A stretch of DNA of 64,000 nt, from positions 1-64,000 of the forward strand of contig NHNK02000005.1 of assembly GCA_002173415.2 (NCBI GenBank), read 5' to 3'. Positions 8,444 through 16,962 of the stretch are shown here, in pieces; position 1 is the first letter of the stretch, and every line of letters begins with the position of its first letter. Both the position numbers and the translations under genes were made by a program. The notes beneath the pieces are model-generated. The model did not search any database and was not told the origin of the DNA. It saw only the letters and a program-made list of their open reading frames with translations. Source of the DNA: Marinomonas agarivorans (GTDB lineage Bacteria > Pseudomonadota > Gammaproteobacteria > Pseudomonadales > Marinomonadaceae).

Positions 8444-11170
8444 TTAATCATTAGGCCAGACGACTAAATGGTTCACATCCAATAGACTGTCAATGGCATG
8501 AAGTAGATCATTGACGACTTCCTCAGCACCTTCTAACCCCAATTCTTTTAAATGTTGCTCAACAAATCCTGCTTGTTTAGTGAGTTCTGGTGTACCGCAA
8601 TATTTTGATGCGCCATGTAATCTATGTACAACCTGAATGAGTTTATCAACCGCCGACTCTTTAAAATGATGTTCAATAAGCTGTTTCTCAGATTCTAGTG
8701 AGTTAATCAACATGCTAAACATGTCCTTTGCTATGGCAACTTGCTGATCAACAATATCCAGCGACTTCTCAATATCGACAATGCCTTCAATGTCTTTGTT
8801 GAAAATAGGAAGATGAATCGGTTTTTGTTCAAAACACCATTTTTTAATGGACTTAAGGAGTTTAGATTCGTTGACGGGTTTGGTTAAGTAGGCATTCATA
8901 CCACACTCAAGAATAAGTTTTTGCTCAGATTTTAACGCATGAGCGGTAAGTGCAATGATAGGTATGTCTTTTGTTTTTGGCTGTTTTCTTAATCGTCTCG
9001 TAGTTTCCATGCCGTCCATTTCTGGCATTTGTATATCCATAATAATGAGGTCGTAATCTTCTTTGGCCGCAAGGTTGAGAGCTTGCTGACCAGAGTAAGC
9101 CAAAGACACATTTATTCCATAAGGTTGTAGCCAATGCGTGACCAGTTGCAGATTAATTTGGTTGTCGTCAACCGCTAAAATATTCAGATTCGCGAAACGT
9201 TCAGCAGCATCAATGATGTCAGCATGATGTTTCACGGTTGTTTTCTGGTCGAGTTCTTTAAGGCTTTGATATAAACCTCTATGGCTAATAGGTTTTAGCA
9301 ATACATCTGTGGCGAGATTTTGTAGCTCTAAATTTTGGTCAATTTTATTAGGCAACTGAGTCATTAAAATACAGGCAAGTTGAAAGTTATGGACAGCATA
9401 AAGAGCAGCTTCATTAAATTGAGCGAGTTCATCATCATTACCATCCACACTCAATAAAACAGCATCGATCTTATCCTCAACCGTTAGCCTGTGGATAAAG
9501 TGCTCAAGGCTTGAGCAAAAAGTGGCTGTTGTCCCTAGGTCTTGTAGTAGGTTATCTAGATAGTGTCGGTATGTACTGGATGGTTCAAAAATCAGTAAGT
9601 GCTTATGAATTTTATCTTTTTTATCATTTATTCGGCTTGAAGGTTCCAGCTTTAATGTAAATTGAAAGGTAGAGCCAACACCGTGCTCACTACTTACGTT
9701 TATGCTTCCTGACATTTGTTCTACTAATTTTTTAGTAATAACCAGCCCCAACCCTGTGCCACCAAATTCACGTGTGGTAGATGTGTTTACCTGAGAGAAT
9801 GCTTTAAATAAGCTAGGTAATTTGTTGTCAGGTATGCCAATTCCGCTATCGATCACCTCGATAGATAAAGTTACTTTTGTCTTTGACTGTTTAAGCAGGG
9901 TGATTTTCGTTCTCACAAAACCTTTGTGAGTAAACTTAATGGCATTACCTATTAGGTTTGTTAGTATTTGCCGAATACGTGTTGCATCACCACTTACCCA
10001 CTCTGGGACATCTTTATCAATCTCGGGAACGAGATCAATTTTCTTTTTATTGGTTAACAGATTAGCGCTGAGTATCTGATATACATCATCGACAATATCC
10101 CGAATGTTAACATCGGTGTTTTCTAAGCTGAGTTTACCCGCTTCGATTTTTGAAAAGTCGAGAATATCGCCAATGATGGCCAACAGGTTATTGGTCGATT
10201 GCTCAATCGTATTGATGTAGAGTCGTTGCTGTTTATCAAGCTGATCTTTTTGCAAGAGTTGGGTATAGCCTAAAATAGCATTTAAAGGTGTTCGAACTTC
10301 GTGGCTGATGTTAGCTAAGAATTGTGTTTTTAGCCGATTCGACTCAGACTTTTCACGGTTGGCTATGTGTAACTGAGCACTTTTTTCTTCCATGTTATCC
10401 ATATTGCGACGCATATCTTTTGTCGCTTGCTCTATGCTTTTTTGCATTTCTTCATGGTTATTTTCTAGCCGTTCCACAATTGCAATAATGCTCATTAACA
10501 TGGGGAAATATTCGGAAGAAACCGTAAGGTTTTTAATATCATCATATTGGCCATCTTTGGCTTTATCCAATGCATGATTGAATTGCTCTATTGGCGTAGA
10601 AAATAAATTGGCTAAATAGAGAGAAAACAAGACGTAGCCGATATTGAAAATAATAAGCAGTAAAATGATAATCCCGCTAAGTTCATACTTTTTTAAATTC
10701 GTTTTGGCATTATCAAACTCAAGCATAAGCCACGCAGAAGGCGTTGTGACATAGTTGCTATTGTTATGATGATAAAGAGGTGTGATGGAAAAGGTAACGA
10801 ATTCCGATTGACTAATTTGCACGTGCTTGCCAAATACCAAATTCTCAATAGGCTTTTTTGTTAATGAACCAACGGTTGCCAATTGTTGTTTGTTTTGGTT
10901 GTAAATATGAGCTGAGACAATGTTGGGTGTTCTAATAACGGCGTGGAGCTGATCTTCAAGTTGTTCAGCAGTATGGCTGCCTTGGTAAAGTGCGGAAAAT
11001 TGTGTGCTGGCTTGTTTTAATTGTTGTTGGTTGTAACTTTCAAAATCCTTACTTCGCTCATAGAAAAATAATGCTGAAAATAAAATAGAAAGCAGCATGC
11101 CTGGGATAAAAATCACCAAAAATACTTTGGCACGGAAAGATAATTTGAGTTTTATGGGTGCAATCGTCAT
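8444..11170 (-). CDS. barA: Hybrid sensor histidine kinase BarA/GacS
   Basis: This 908-residue tripartite sensor kinase would phosphorylate the UvrY/GacA response regulator and so drive the Csr/Rsm small-RNA pathway. In order it has a membrane helix (about 14-35), a periplasmic domain, a second helix (about 165-187), a HAMP-like linker, a coiled coil, a histidine kinase domain with FLANISHEVRTPLN (His290), an ATPase with N box near Asn409 and DSGIGIP at 441-447, a degenerate receiver at about 525-640, a true receiver with MDIQMPEMDG (Asp712) and Lys764, and an HPt domain with VVHRLHGASKYCG (His852). Divergence from cysM-rlmD-relA is the pseudomonad-type gacS context. GacA is not in the window. 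Confidence 0.93.
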   Translation of the reverse strand: MTIAPIKLKLSFRAKVFLVIFIPGMLLSILFSALFFYERSKDFESYNQQQLKQASTQFSALYQGSHTAEQLEDQLHAVIRTPNIVSAHIYNQNKQQLATVGSLTKKPIENLVFGKHVQISQSEFVTFSITPLYHHNNSNYVTTPSAWLMLEFDNAKTNLKKYELSGIIILLLIIFNIGYVLFSLYLANLFSTPIEQFNHALDKAKDGQYDDIKNLTVSSEYFPMLMSIIAIVERLENNHEEMQKSIEQATKDMRRNMDNMEEKSAQLHIANREKSESNRLKTQFLANISHEVRTPLNAILGYTQLLQKDQLDKQQRLYINTIEQSTNNLLAIIGDILDFSKIEAGKLSLENTDVNIRDIVDDVYQILSANLLTNKKKIDLVPEIDKDVPEWVSGDATRIRQILTNLIGNAIKFTHKGFVRTKITLLKQSKTKVTLSIEVIDSGIGIPDNKLPSLFKAFSQVNTSTTREFGGTGLGLVITKKLVEQMSGSINVSSEHGVGSTFQFTLKLEPSSRINDKKDKIHKHLLIFEPSSTYRHYLDNLLQDLGTTATFCSSLEHFIHRLTVEDKIDAVLLSVDGNDDELAQFNEAALYAVHNFQLACILMTQLPNKIDQNLELQNLATDVLLKPISHRGLYQSLKELDQKTTVKHHADIIDAAERFANLNILAVDDNQINLQLVTHWLQPYGINVSLAYSGQQALNLAAKEDYDLIIMDIQMPEMDGMETTRRLRKQPKTKDIPIIALTAHALKSEQKLILECGMNAYLTKPVNESKLLKSIKKWCFEQKPIHLPIFNKDIEGIVDIEKSLDIVDQQVAIAKDMFSMLINSLESEKQLIEHHFKESAVDKLIQVVHRLHGASKYCGTPELTKQAGFVEQHLKELGLEGAEEVVNDLLHAIDSLLDVNHLVVWPND

Positions 11171-11437
11171 CTTCTAATCTGTTGTGAAAAGACAATGTAT
11201 TTCACAGACTATCCTTGTGTTGGTTATGTTGAATCATGAATAGCCTTATATTATCACTATAATCTGGATAGTATGTGCTTCATTGATAGTGTAGCAAGGG
11301 AAATTCCTTCTCAAACCTATTTCACTGTATTTTTTTGCTTTAAAGATATAGCATTTTAATATTGTCTTTATGTCATCGAATTGCTTTTAATAGAATCGAT
11401 ATGACGACCATTATCCTACTCATGTGATTGTGCTTTT
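11171..11437. other. Divergent intergenic region barA/cysM
   Basis: This 267-bp AT-rich region must hold the promoters of barA (minus) and cysM (plus). TATAAT-like words occur around 11250-11265, but no pair of well-spaced -35 and -10 boxes is convincing. I looked for a GGA-rich Rsm/Csr-type small RNA, since barA controls such RNAs, and saw none. Confidence 0.4.
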
Positions 11438-12331
11438 ATGAATGATTATCCAACTATCGAATCCTTAATTGGCCAGACACCTTTAGTTAAAATGCAAAGG
11501 TTAAATCCAAATCCAACCAATCAAATTTTATTAAAGCTGGAAGGTCAGAATCCCGCTGGTTCTGTAAAAGATAGACCGGCTTTAAATATGATATTGCAGG
11601 CTGAGTTGAGAGGGGAGATTACACCAGGTGATAGTCTAATTGAGGCAACAAGTGGCAATACAGGGATTGCCTTAGCGATGGTGGCGGCGATAAAAGGGTA
11701 TGTTATGCACCTTATCATGCCAGATAATATGAGTAATGAGCGTAAAGTGGCTATGTCCGCCTATGGCGCAAAACTTCATTTAGTCTCCAAAGAAGAAGGC
11801 ATGGAAGGCGCTCGTGACTTAGCCTTGTCAATGCAAGAAAAAGGCATGGGAAAAGTCTTAAACCAATTTGGCAATACAGATAACTCCAATGCTCACATGA
11901 AAACAACTGGCCCTGAAATTTGGCAACAGACAGGCGGAGAAGTCACGCACTTTGTCAGTTCTATGGGAACGACTGGCACAATAATGGGTGTTTCTGAATA
12001 TCTAAAGTCACAAAATGAATCAGTCGAAATTATAGGTTTACAGCCTAAAGAAGGCTCTAGCATTCCTGGCATTCGACGTTGGCCCGAGGCTTATATGCCG
12101 AGTATTTTTGATGCCGCTCGAGTTGATAAAGTTATCGATATTCATCAGCAAGATGCAGAAAATACTATGCGCCAGTTAGCAACACAAGAAGGCATTTTCT
12201 GTGGTGTTTCATCAGGCGGTTCTGCTTATGCTGCCATTGAACTATCAAAACAAGTAAACAACGCAACCATTGTTGCTATCATTTGTGATCGAGGTGATAG
12301 GTATTTGTCTACTGGTGTGTTTAATACCTGA
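11438..12331 (+). CDS. cysM: Cysteine synthase B (O-acetylserine sulfhydrylase)
   Basis: This pyridoxal-phosphate enzyme makes cysteine from O-acetylserine and sulfide, or thiosulfate in the B isozyme. The 297-residue protein has IGQTPLVKM, the cofactor lysine in NPAGSVKDRP (Lys44), the substrate loop EATSGNTGIALA and the phosphate-binding SSMGTTGTIMG. The shorter length and the position beside barA/gacS and rlmD favour CysM over CysK. The ATG at 11438 has no strong ribosome-binding site. Confidence 0.93.
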   Translation: MNDYPTIESLIGQTPLVKMQRLNPNPTNQILLKLEGQNPAGSVKDRPALNMILQAELRGEITPGDSLIEATSGNTGIALAMVAAIKGYVMHLIMPDNMSNERKVAMSAYGAKLHLVSKEEGMEGARDLALSMQEKGMGKVLNQFGNTDNSNAHMKTTGPEIWQQTGGEVTHFVSSMGTTGTIMGVSEYLKSQNESVEIIGLQPKEGSSIPGIRRWPEAYMPSIFDAARVDKVIDIHQQDAENTMRQLATQEGIFCGVSSGGSAYAAIELSKQVNNATIVAIICDRGDRYLSTGVFNT

Positions 12332-12410
12332 TTGCCTTTGAAAGCTGAAATGAAACTGCTCTAACACATGGTTACCTCGTTAATTTTCATATTTTTATTA
12401 AAGGCTAATT

Positions 12411-13724
12411 TTGCAGAATAAGTCGCGTCGTAGAAAGCAGAGCTCACCTCGCAAACCGCTAGGGCCTATTACACGTTATCAGATTGAAGGTATTACACAT
12501 GATGCCAGAGGTATTGCTCGTAATAATGGTAAAGTGACTTTTATTGCGGGTGCTTTACCTGGTGAAACAGTACAGGCCCAAGTCAGCAAATCGAATCGTC
12601 GATACGATGAGGCCATATTAAAATCGATTGAAGTACCAGCTGAAGACAGAGTGCTTCCAGATTGCCAGCACTATGCTCAGTGTGGCGGTTGTAGTTTTCA
12701 ACATCTTGCTTATGAAAAACAGTTGCAAGCAAAATCAAACTGGCTAAAAGGCCAATTAAGATCGTGCTATGAAGGCAACATAGACACACTCACGAATACG
12801 CCTTATGGTTATCGCCGTCGTGCTCGATTGAGCGTCAAGGTGGCAAAAAATGGCGAAGTGAAGAGTGGTTTTCGTGCTAAGGGCTCAGCTGATATTGTCA
12901 AAATAACCTCTTGTTTGGTGTTAACATCATCGTTACAGGCTTTATTGCCTGTCTTACAAGATATTTTAGAAAGTGTTGATAACCCCGAGCGAATAGGGCA
13001 CATAGAGTTGCTTGAAGACGAGCTTGGTTGCTCTGTTTTACTGCGTTTAATCAGCCCCCTCTCTAAGGTAGATAAAGCACGCTGGCAAACTCAGTTGAAA
13101 AACCATCATGCTACCTTATATTTACAGCAGCCTAATGGTGAAATTGAAACTGAAGCTATGTCCATAGCACGTCAATACACATTAAATAATATCGTGATGA
13201 CGTATCAGCCACAGGCATTTATTCAGGTTAACCAAACAATCAACGAACGTATGATTACCCAAGCTTTAGATTGGCTTGAATTGAAAGATACCGATCGTGT
13301 CCTTGATTTATTTTGTGGCATAGGAAACTTTTCTTTGCCGATAGCAGCCTACGTAAACAAGGTTGTGGGTGTAGAAGTTCAAGAAAATATGGTCGCCAGT
13401 GCGAAGCAAAATGCTGAGTTAAATGGTTTGCATAATGCCACTTTCATAGGTGCTGATTTAACACAATCTATACAGCATGAAGCCTTAGACATTGGGTTTA
13501 ACAAGGTGTTGTTAGACCCGCCTCGTGCTGGAGCAATTGAATTTTTGCCCAGTTTGATAAAGCTAAGTCCAGAGACTATTTTGTATGTTTCTTGTGATGC
13601 CGCTACGTTGGCAAGAGATGCAGGCATACTTGTTGCAGAAGGCTATCAAGTGACGCGAGTTAGTATGATGGAAATGTTCCCGCAAACATCCCACATAGAA
13701 ACCATGATGCTACTGCAAAAATAA
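12411..13724 (+). CDS. rlmD: 23S rRNA (uracil-1939-C5)-methyltransferase RlmD
   Basis: RlmD (RumA) uses S-adenosylmethionine to methylate U1939 of 23S rRNA. It has an N-terminal TRAM domain, four iron-sulfur cysteines (Cys85, Cys91 and Cys94 in CQHYAQCGGC, and Cys168), a methyltransferase core with DLFCGIGNFSLP, and the catalytic cysteine in LYVSCDAATLARD (Cys395). The start is TTG, with AAGG six bases upstream. It lies 31 bp before relA, in the conserved order cysM-rlmD-relA-mazG. Confidence 0.95.
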   Translation: MQNKSRRRKQSSPRKPLGPITRYQIEGITHDARGIARNNGKVTFIAGALPGETVQAQVSKSNRRYDEAILKSIEVPAEDRVLPDCQHYAQCGGCSFQHLAYEKQLQAKSNWLKGQLRSCYEGNIDTLTNTPYGYRRRARLSVKVAKNGEVKSGFRAKGSADIVKITSCLVLTSSLQALLPVLQDILESVDNPERIGHIELLEDELGCSVLLRLISPLSKVDKARWQTQLKNHHATLYLQQPNGEIETEAMSIARQYTLNNIVMTYQPQAFIQVNQTINERMITQALDWLELKDTDRVLDLFCGIGNFSLPIAAYVNKVVGVEVQENMVASAKQNAELNGLHNATFIGADLTQSIQHEALDIGFNKVLLDPPRAGAIEFLPSLIKLSPETILYVSCDAATLARDAGILVAEGYQVTRVSMMEMFPQTSHIETMMLLQK

Positions 13725-13755
13725 ATTAATACAATGCCAGTAAGAAGGTGAAAAA

Positions 13756-16005
13756 ATGGTAACTGTAAGGAAGGATCACCCTGTTACAGAAGATGGTTCC
13801 GTCGATATCGACTTATGGATGGCCCAACTTGATGAACAAATAGAATCCAGCTGTCGAGTACCTTTGCGAATGGCCTGTGAATTGGCTCGTCAGTCAGAAC
13901 AAACCATAGAAAGACCTTCTTACTGGGGTAAACAAGCGAGTACGTTTAGAACTGGCTTAGAAATGGTAGAAATCCTTGCAGATTTCCGTGCTGATCAAGA
14001 TTCTTTAATTGCCGCTATGTTATGTCGCGTAGTCCGTGAAGATCAGTTGGCTCTAGATAAAGTAACAGATATGTTTGGTCGCGATGTCACCTCATTAATT
14101 GAAGGCGTCATTCGCATGGGAGAAGTATCAAAAAACCTTTCTGTAGAAAACAGTGAAGTTGAAGTATTGGGTAATACAGAAAATCAGCTTGAGTCACTGC
14201 GAAAAATGTTGGTTTCCATTATCGATGATGTGAGGGTTGTGCTAATTAAACTGGCAGAACGTACCTGCGCCATTAAACAAGCAAAGTACCAAGATGAAGC
14301 ACGTAAAGTCACCGTTGCACTAGAAGTGCAAAGCGTTTATGCGCCGCTTGCCCATCGCCTTGGCATTGGTTACATCAAGTGGGAACTAGAAGACCTTTCC
14401 TTCCGCTATTTGTACCCGCGAGAATACAAGCGTATTGCCAGTCTGCTTGATGAAAAACGTTTGGATCGACAACAATACATTGATGATGTCATTGCCACGT
14501 TAGAAACACGCCTTGCGGCAATTGGTGTTGATGCAGATTTAATGGGACGAGCGAAGCATATTTACAGTATTTGGCGTAAAATGCGCAATAAAAATATTGG
14601 TTTCGATGAAGTATATGATGTAAGAGCGATCCGAATTCTGGTTGACAAACAAATGGATTGTTATGCAGTTTTAGGGGTTATTCATAATATTTGGAAACCA
14701 ATCCCCCATGAATTTGACGATTATATAAGTAACCCTAAACCAAATGGTTATCAGTCCCTCCATACTGCTGTCATTGGCCCAAGTGGCCGCGCACTTGAGA
14801 TACAAATTCGCACCAATAAAATGCATGAAGATGCCGAACTCGGCGTTTGTGCACACTGGAAATATAAAGGAACAGATCTTACTTCCTCGAGTACCAGTTA
14901 TGAGGAAAAACTGTCGTGGCTCAGAACCATTCTAGACTTTCATGAAGTACAGCACGATTTGGAATCGCTAGCCAAACAAGTCCGTAGTGACATTGAGCAA
15001 GATCGTATTTATGTATTTACACCTGACGGTCATGTGGTGGACTTACCTGTTAGTGCCACTGCAGTAGACTTTGCTTATCGTGTGCATACCGAAATTGGCC
15101 ACCGCTGCCGTGGTGCGAAAGTGAATGGCAAGATAACCTCACTGGTTACCCCACTAAAAACGGGCGATAAAATTGAAATTTTAACCGCAAAAGAAGGAGG
15201 GCCGAGCCGAGACTGGTTACACCAAGGTTTGGGGTATGTGCAAACCAATCGAGCGCGAGCCAGCATCCAAAATTGGTTTAAAAAGCAAGATAAAGAGAAA
15301 AATATTCAAGCTGGTAAGTTGTTGCTTGAGCAAGAGCTAAAGCGCTTAGCGATTGATACCAGTAAAATAAACCTCCAAACTGTGGCAGAGAAGTGCAATT
15401 ACCAGAGCCGTGAGGATTTCTTTGTTGGAATTGGAGCGGGTGACATTCAAATTACTCGCATATTACGCCGTATAGAAGATTTGTATGGGCTTAATGGTGA
15501 AGCGGAAACACCGCCAGTTCGAGTTAGAAAGAGCCAATATAATTCCTCGCAAAACGACATTCATATTTTAGGTGTGGGTAAACTACTGACACAAATGGCA
15601 CGGTGTTGTACGCCTGTTCCAGGAGATGACATTATCGGTTTTGTAACACAAGGACGAGGCGTATCCGTACATAGGCAAGACTGTATCAATGTGGTGCAGT
15701 TACAAGCCGAAGAGCCGAATAGAATTGTCGAAGTCAGTTGGGGAGAAGAGTCTGACAACTTATACCCTGTTAATATTCAGGTGGAAGCCTATGACAGAAC
15801 AGGGTTACTAAGAGACATCACCATGTTATTGGCGAATGAAAAGGTTAACCTTTTGTCTATGAACACCTTATCAGAGCAAGAAAATCACACCGCACTCATT
15901 CGTTTTACCGTTGAGGTTTCCGAGCTGGGAGCCTTGAGTAGACTATTACATCGTATGGACCAGTTGCCGAATGTCTTGAATGTTTACCGTGAGTTAGACA
16001 AATGA
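13756..16005 (+). CDS. relA: (p)ppGpp synthetase RelA
   Basis: RelA makes (p)ppGpp on ribosomes carrying uncharged tRNA, triggering the stringent response. The N-terminal hydrolase-like domain has lost the HD metal motif (AAMLCRVVRED in its place), as in true RelA rather than SpoT. The synthetase domain carries RAIRILV and GYQSLHTAVIGP, followed by the TGS domain (YVFTPDGHVVDLP), the zinc-finger-like region MARCCTPVPGDDI with VHRQDC, and a C-terminal ACT domain. Length 749 is typical. Its stop overlaps the mazG start (ATGA), suggesting coupling. Confidence 0.96.
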   Translation: MVTVRKDHPVTEDGSVDIDLWMAQLDEQIESSCRVPLRMACELARQSEQTIERPSYWGKQASTFRTGLEMVEILADFRADQDSLIAAMLCRVVREDQLALDKVTDMFGRDVTSLIEGVIRMGEVSKNLSVENSEVEVLGNTENQLESLRKMLVSIIDDVRVVLIKLAERTCAIKQAKYQDEARKVTVALEVQSVYAPLAHRLGIGYIKWELEDLSFRYLYPREYKRIASLLDEKRLDRQQYIDDVIATLETRLAAIGVDADLMGRAKHIYSIWRKMRNKNIGFDEVYDVRAIRILVDKQMDCYAVLGVIHNIWKPIPHEFDDYISNPKPNGYQSLHTAVIGPSGRALEIQIRTNKMHEDAELGVCAHWKYKGTDLTSSSTSYEEKLSWLRTILDFHEVQHDLESLAKQVRSDIEQDRIYVFTPDGHVVDLPVSATAVDFAYRVHTEIGHRCRGAKVNGKITSLVTPLKTGDKIEILTAKEGGPSRDWLHQGLGYVQTNRARASIQNWFKKQDKEKNIQAGKLLLEQELKRLAIDTSKINLQTVAEKCNYQSREDFFVGIGAGDIQITRILRRIEDLYGLNGEAETPPVRVRKSQYNSSQNDIHILGVGKLLTQMARCCTPVPGDDIIGFVTQGRGVSVHRQDCINVVQLQAEEPNRIVEVSWGEESDNLYPVNIQVEAYDRTGLLRDITMLLANEKVNLLSMNTLSEQENHTALIRFTVEVSELGALSRLLHRMDQLPNVLNVYRELDK

Positions 16006-16841
16006 GTGAAAACAATTTAGCGACTCTGTTGACCCTCGTTGCCAACTTGCGAGCACCGGAAGGTGGATGTCCATGGGATAAAAAGCAGACACACCAAACC
16101 TTAACACCCTATTTGATCGAAGAAGCCTACGAAGTATTAGAGGCAATACAAAGTGAGGACGATAATAATTTAAAGGAAGAACTTGGCGATGTCTTATTTC
16201 AGCTAGTTTTGCATAGCCAACTAGCTGCTGAAAAAGGCGACTTTACTTTTAATGATGTGATAGCCACCTTGGTAGAAAAAATGCTGCGCCGCCATCCGCA
16301 TGTTTTTCCTGATGGTACGCTTGAAAGTTTTGGTACACCTTCCAATCTAACCACGGCCGAAATTGAGCAACAGTGGCAGTTCATTAAACAAAAGGAAAAA
16401 GCGCAGCAAGCAAAACGTGAGGGAAAAGTAAAAAACAGCGTAAGGGCAGGGTGGTTAGATGACGTTTCTGCTAGTATGCCCCCCATGCAAGTCGCAGTTA
16501 AACTGCAAAAAAAAGCGGCTGAAGTCGGATTTGATTGGCCTGATATCGCCCCCGTCTTTGCTAAAATCAGAGAAGAGCTTGATGAGCTTGAGCAAGCCAT
16601 AGGCGAGAATAACTCACAACATATACAAGAAGAACTTGGGGATTTGTTATTTGCTATGGCAAATGTAGCCCGACATTTAAAGGTGAACCCTGAACAAGCA
16701 GTTAGTCAAACTAATCAAAAATTTCGCCGACGTTTTACCAGAATAGAAGCCATACTCAATGCACAGCATAAAAAACTGCAAGACTGTGATCTAACAGAAT
16801 TAGACCAATATTGGGAACAAGCCAAAGCAGAAGGTTTATAA
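16002..16841 (+). CDS. mazG: Nucleoside triphosphate pyrophosphohydrolase MazG
   Basis: MazG hydrolyses nucleoside triphosphates to monophosphates plus pyrophosphate and moderates ppGpp-linked nucleotide pools. The 279-residue protein has two MazG domains. The first opens with LRAPEGGCPWDKKQTHQTL and has the acidic helix EELGDVLFQLVLH; the second has the equivalent EELGDLLFAMANVARH. Overlap with relA and the missing mazEF toxin genes fit the housekeeping role. No terminator was recognised before ppc, 121 bp downstream. Confidence 0.95.
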   Translation: MSENNLATLLTLVANLRAPEGGCPWDKKQTHQTLTPYLIEEAYEVLEAIQSEDDNNLKEELGDVLFQLVLHSQLAAEKGDFTFNDVIATLVEKMLRRHPHVFPDGTLESFGTPSNLTTAEIEQQWQFIKQKEKAQQAKREGKVKNSVRAGWLDDVSASMPPMQVAVKLQKKAAEVGFDWPDIAPVFAKIREELDELEQAIGENNSQHIQEELGDLLFAMANVARHLKVNPEQAVSQTNQKFRRRFTRIEAILNAQHKKLQDCDLTELDQYWEQAKAEGL

Positions 16842-16886
16842 AAGCAGAAGGCTTATAAAAAACACAGGGCTATAAACGCAAAAAAA

Positions 16887-16917
16887 TTGCAACAAGACAC
16901 AAACATCTATCTATAAT
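16887..16917 (+). promoter_or_regulatory. Putative sigma-70 promoter for ppc
   Basis: TTGCAA (16887-16892) and TATAAT (16912-16917) are separated by 19 bp, slightly longer than ideal. They lie 45 bp before the ppc start codon in the mazG-ppc gap. The sequence match is good, but the spacing lowers confidence. Confidence 0.45.
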
Positions 16918-16962
16918 CGCGATGACAAAGAGATAGGCCAGAATAAGAGAGGAGAGCAAAAG

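Noticed and set aside
9210-9600. BarA second receiver-like region (about residues 525-640) as a functional response-regulator domain
   Set aside because: The phospho-acceptor position is not a clear aspartate in an acidic pocket, so it is treated as a degenerate receiver.
11171-11437. Possible CsrB/RsmZ-type small RNA beside barA
   Set aside because: No cluster of GGA motifs in hairpin loops and no terminator were found.
16199-16600. 133-codon minus-strand frame inside mazG
   Set aside because: Serine- and phenylalanine-rich shadow of a conserved gene, with no matching family and no ribosome-binding site.
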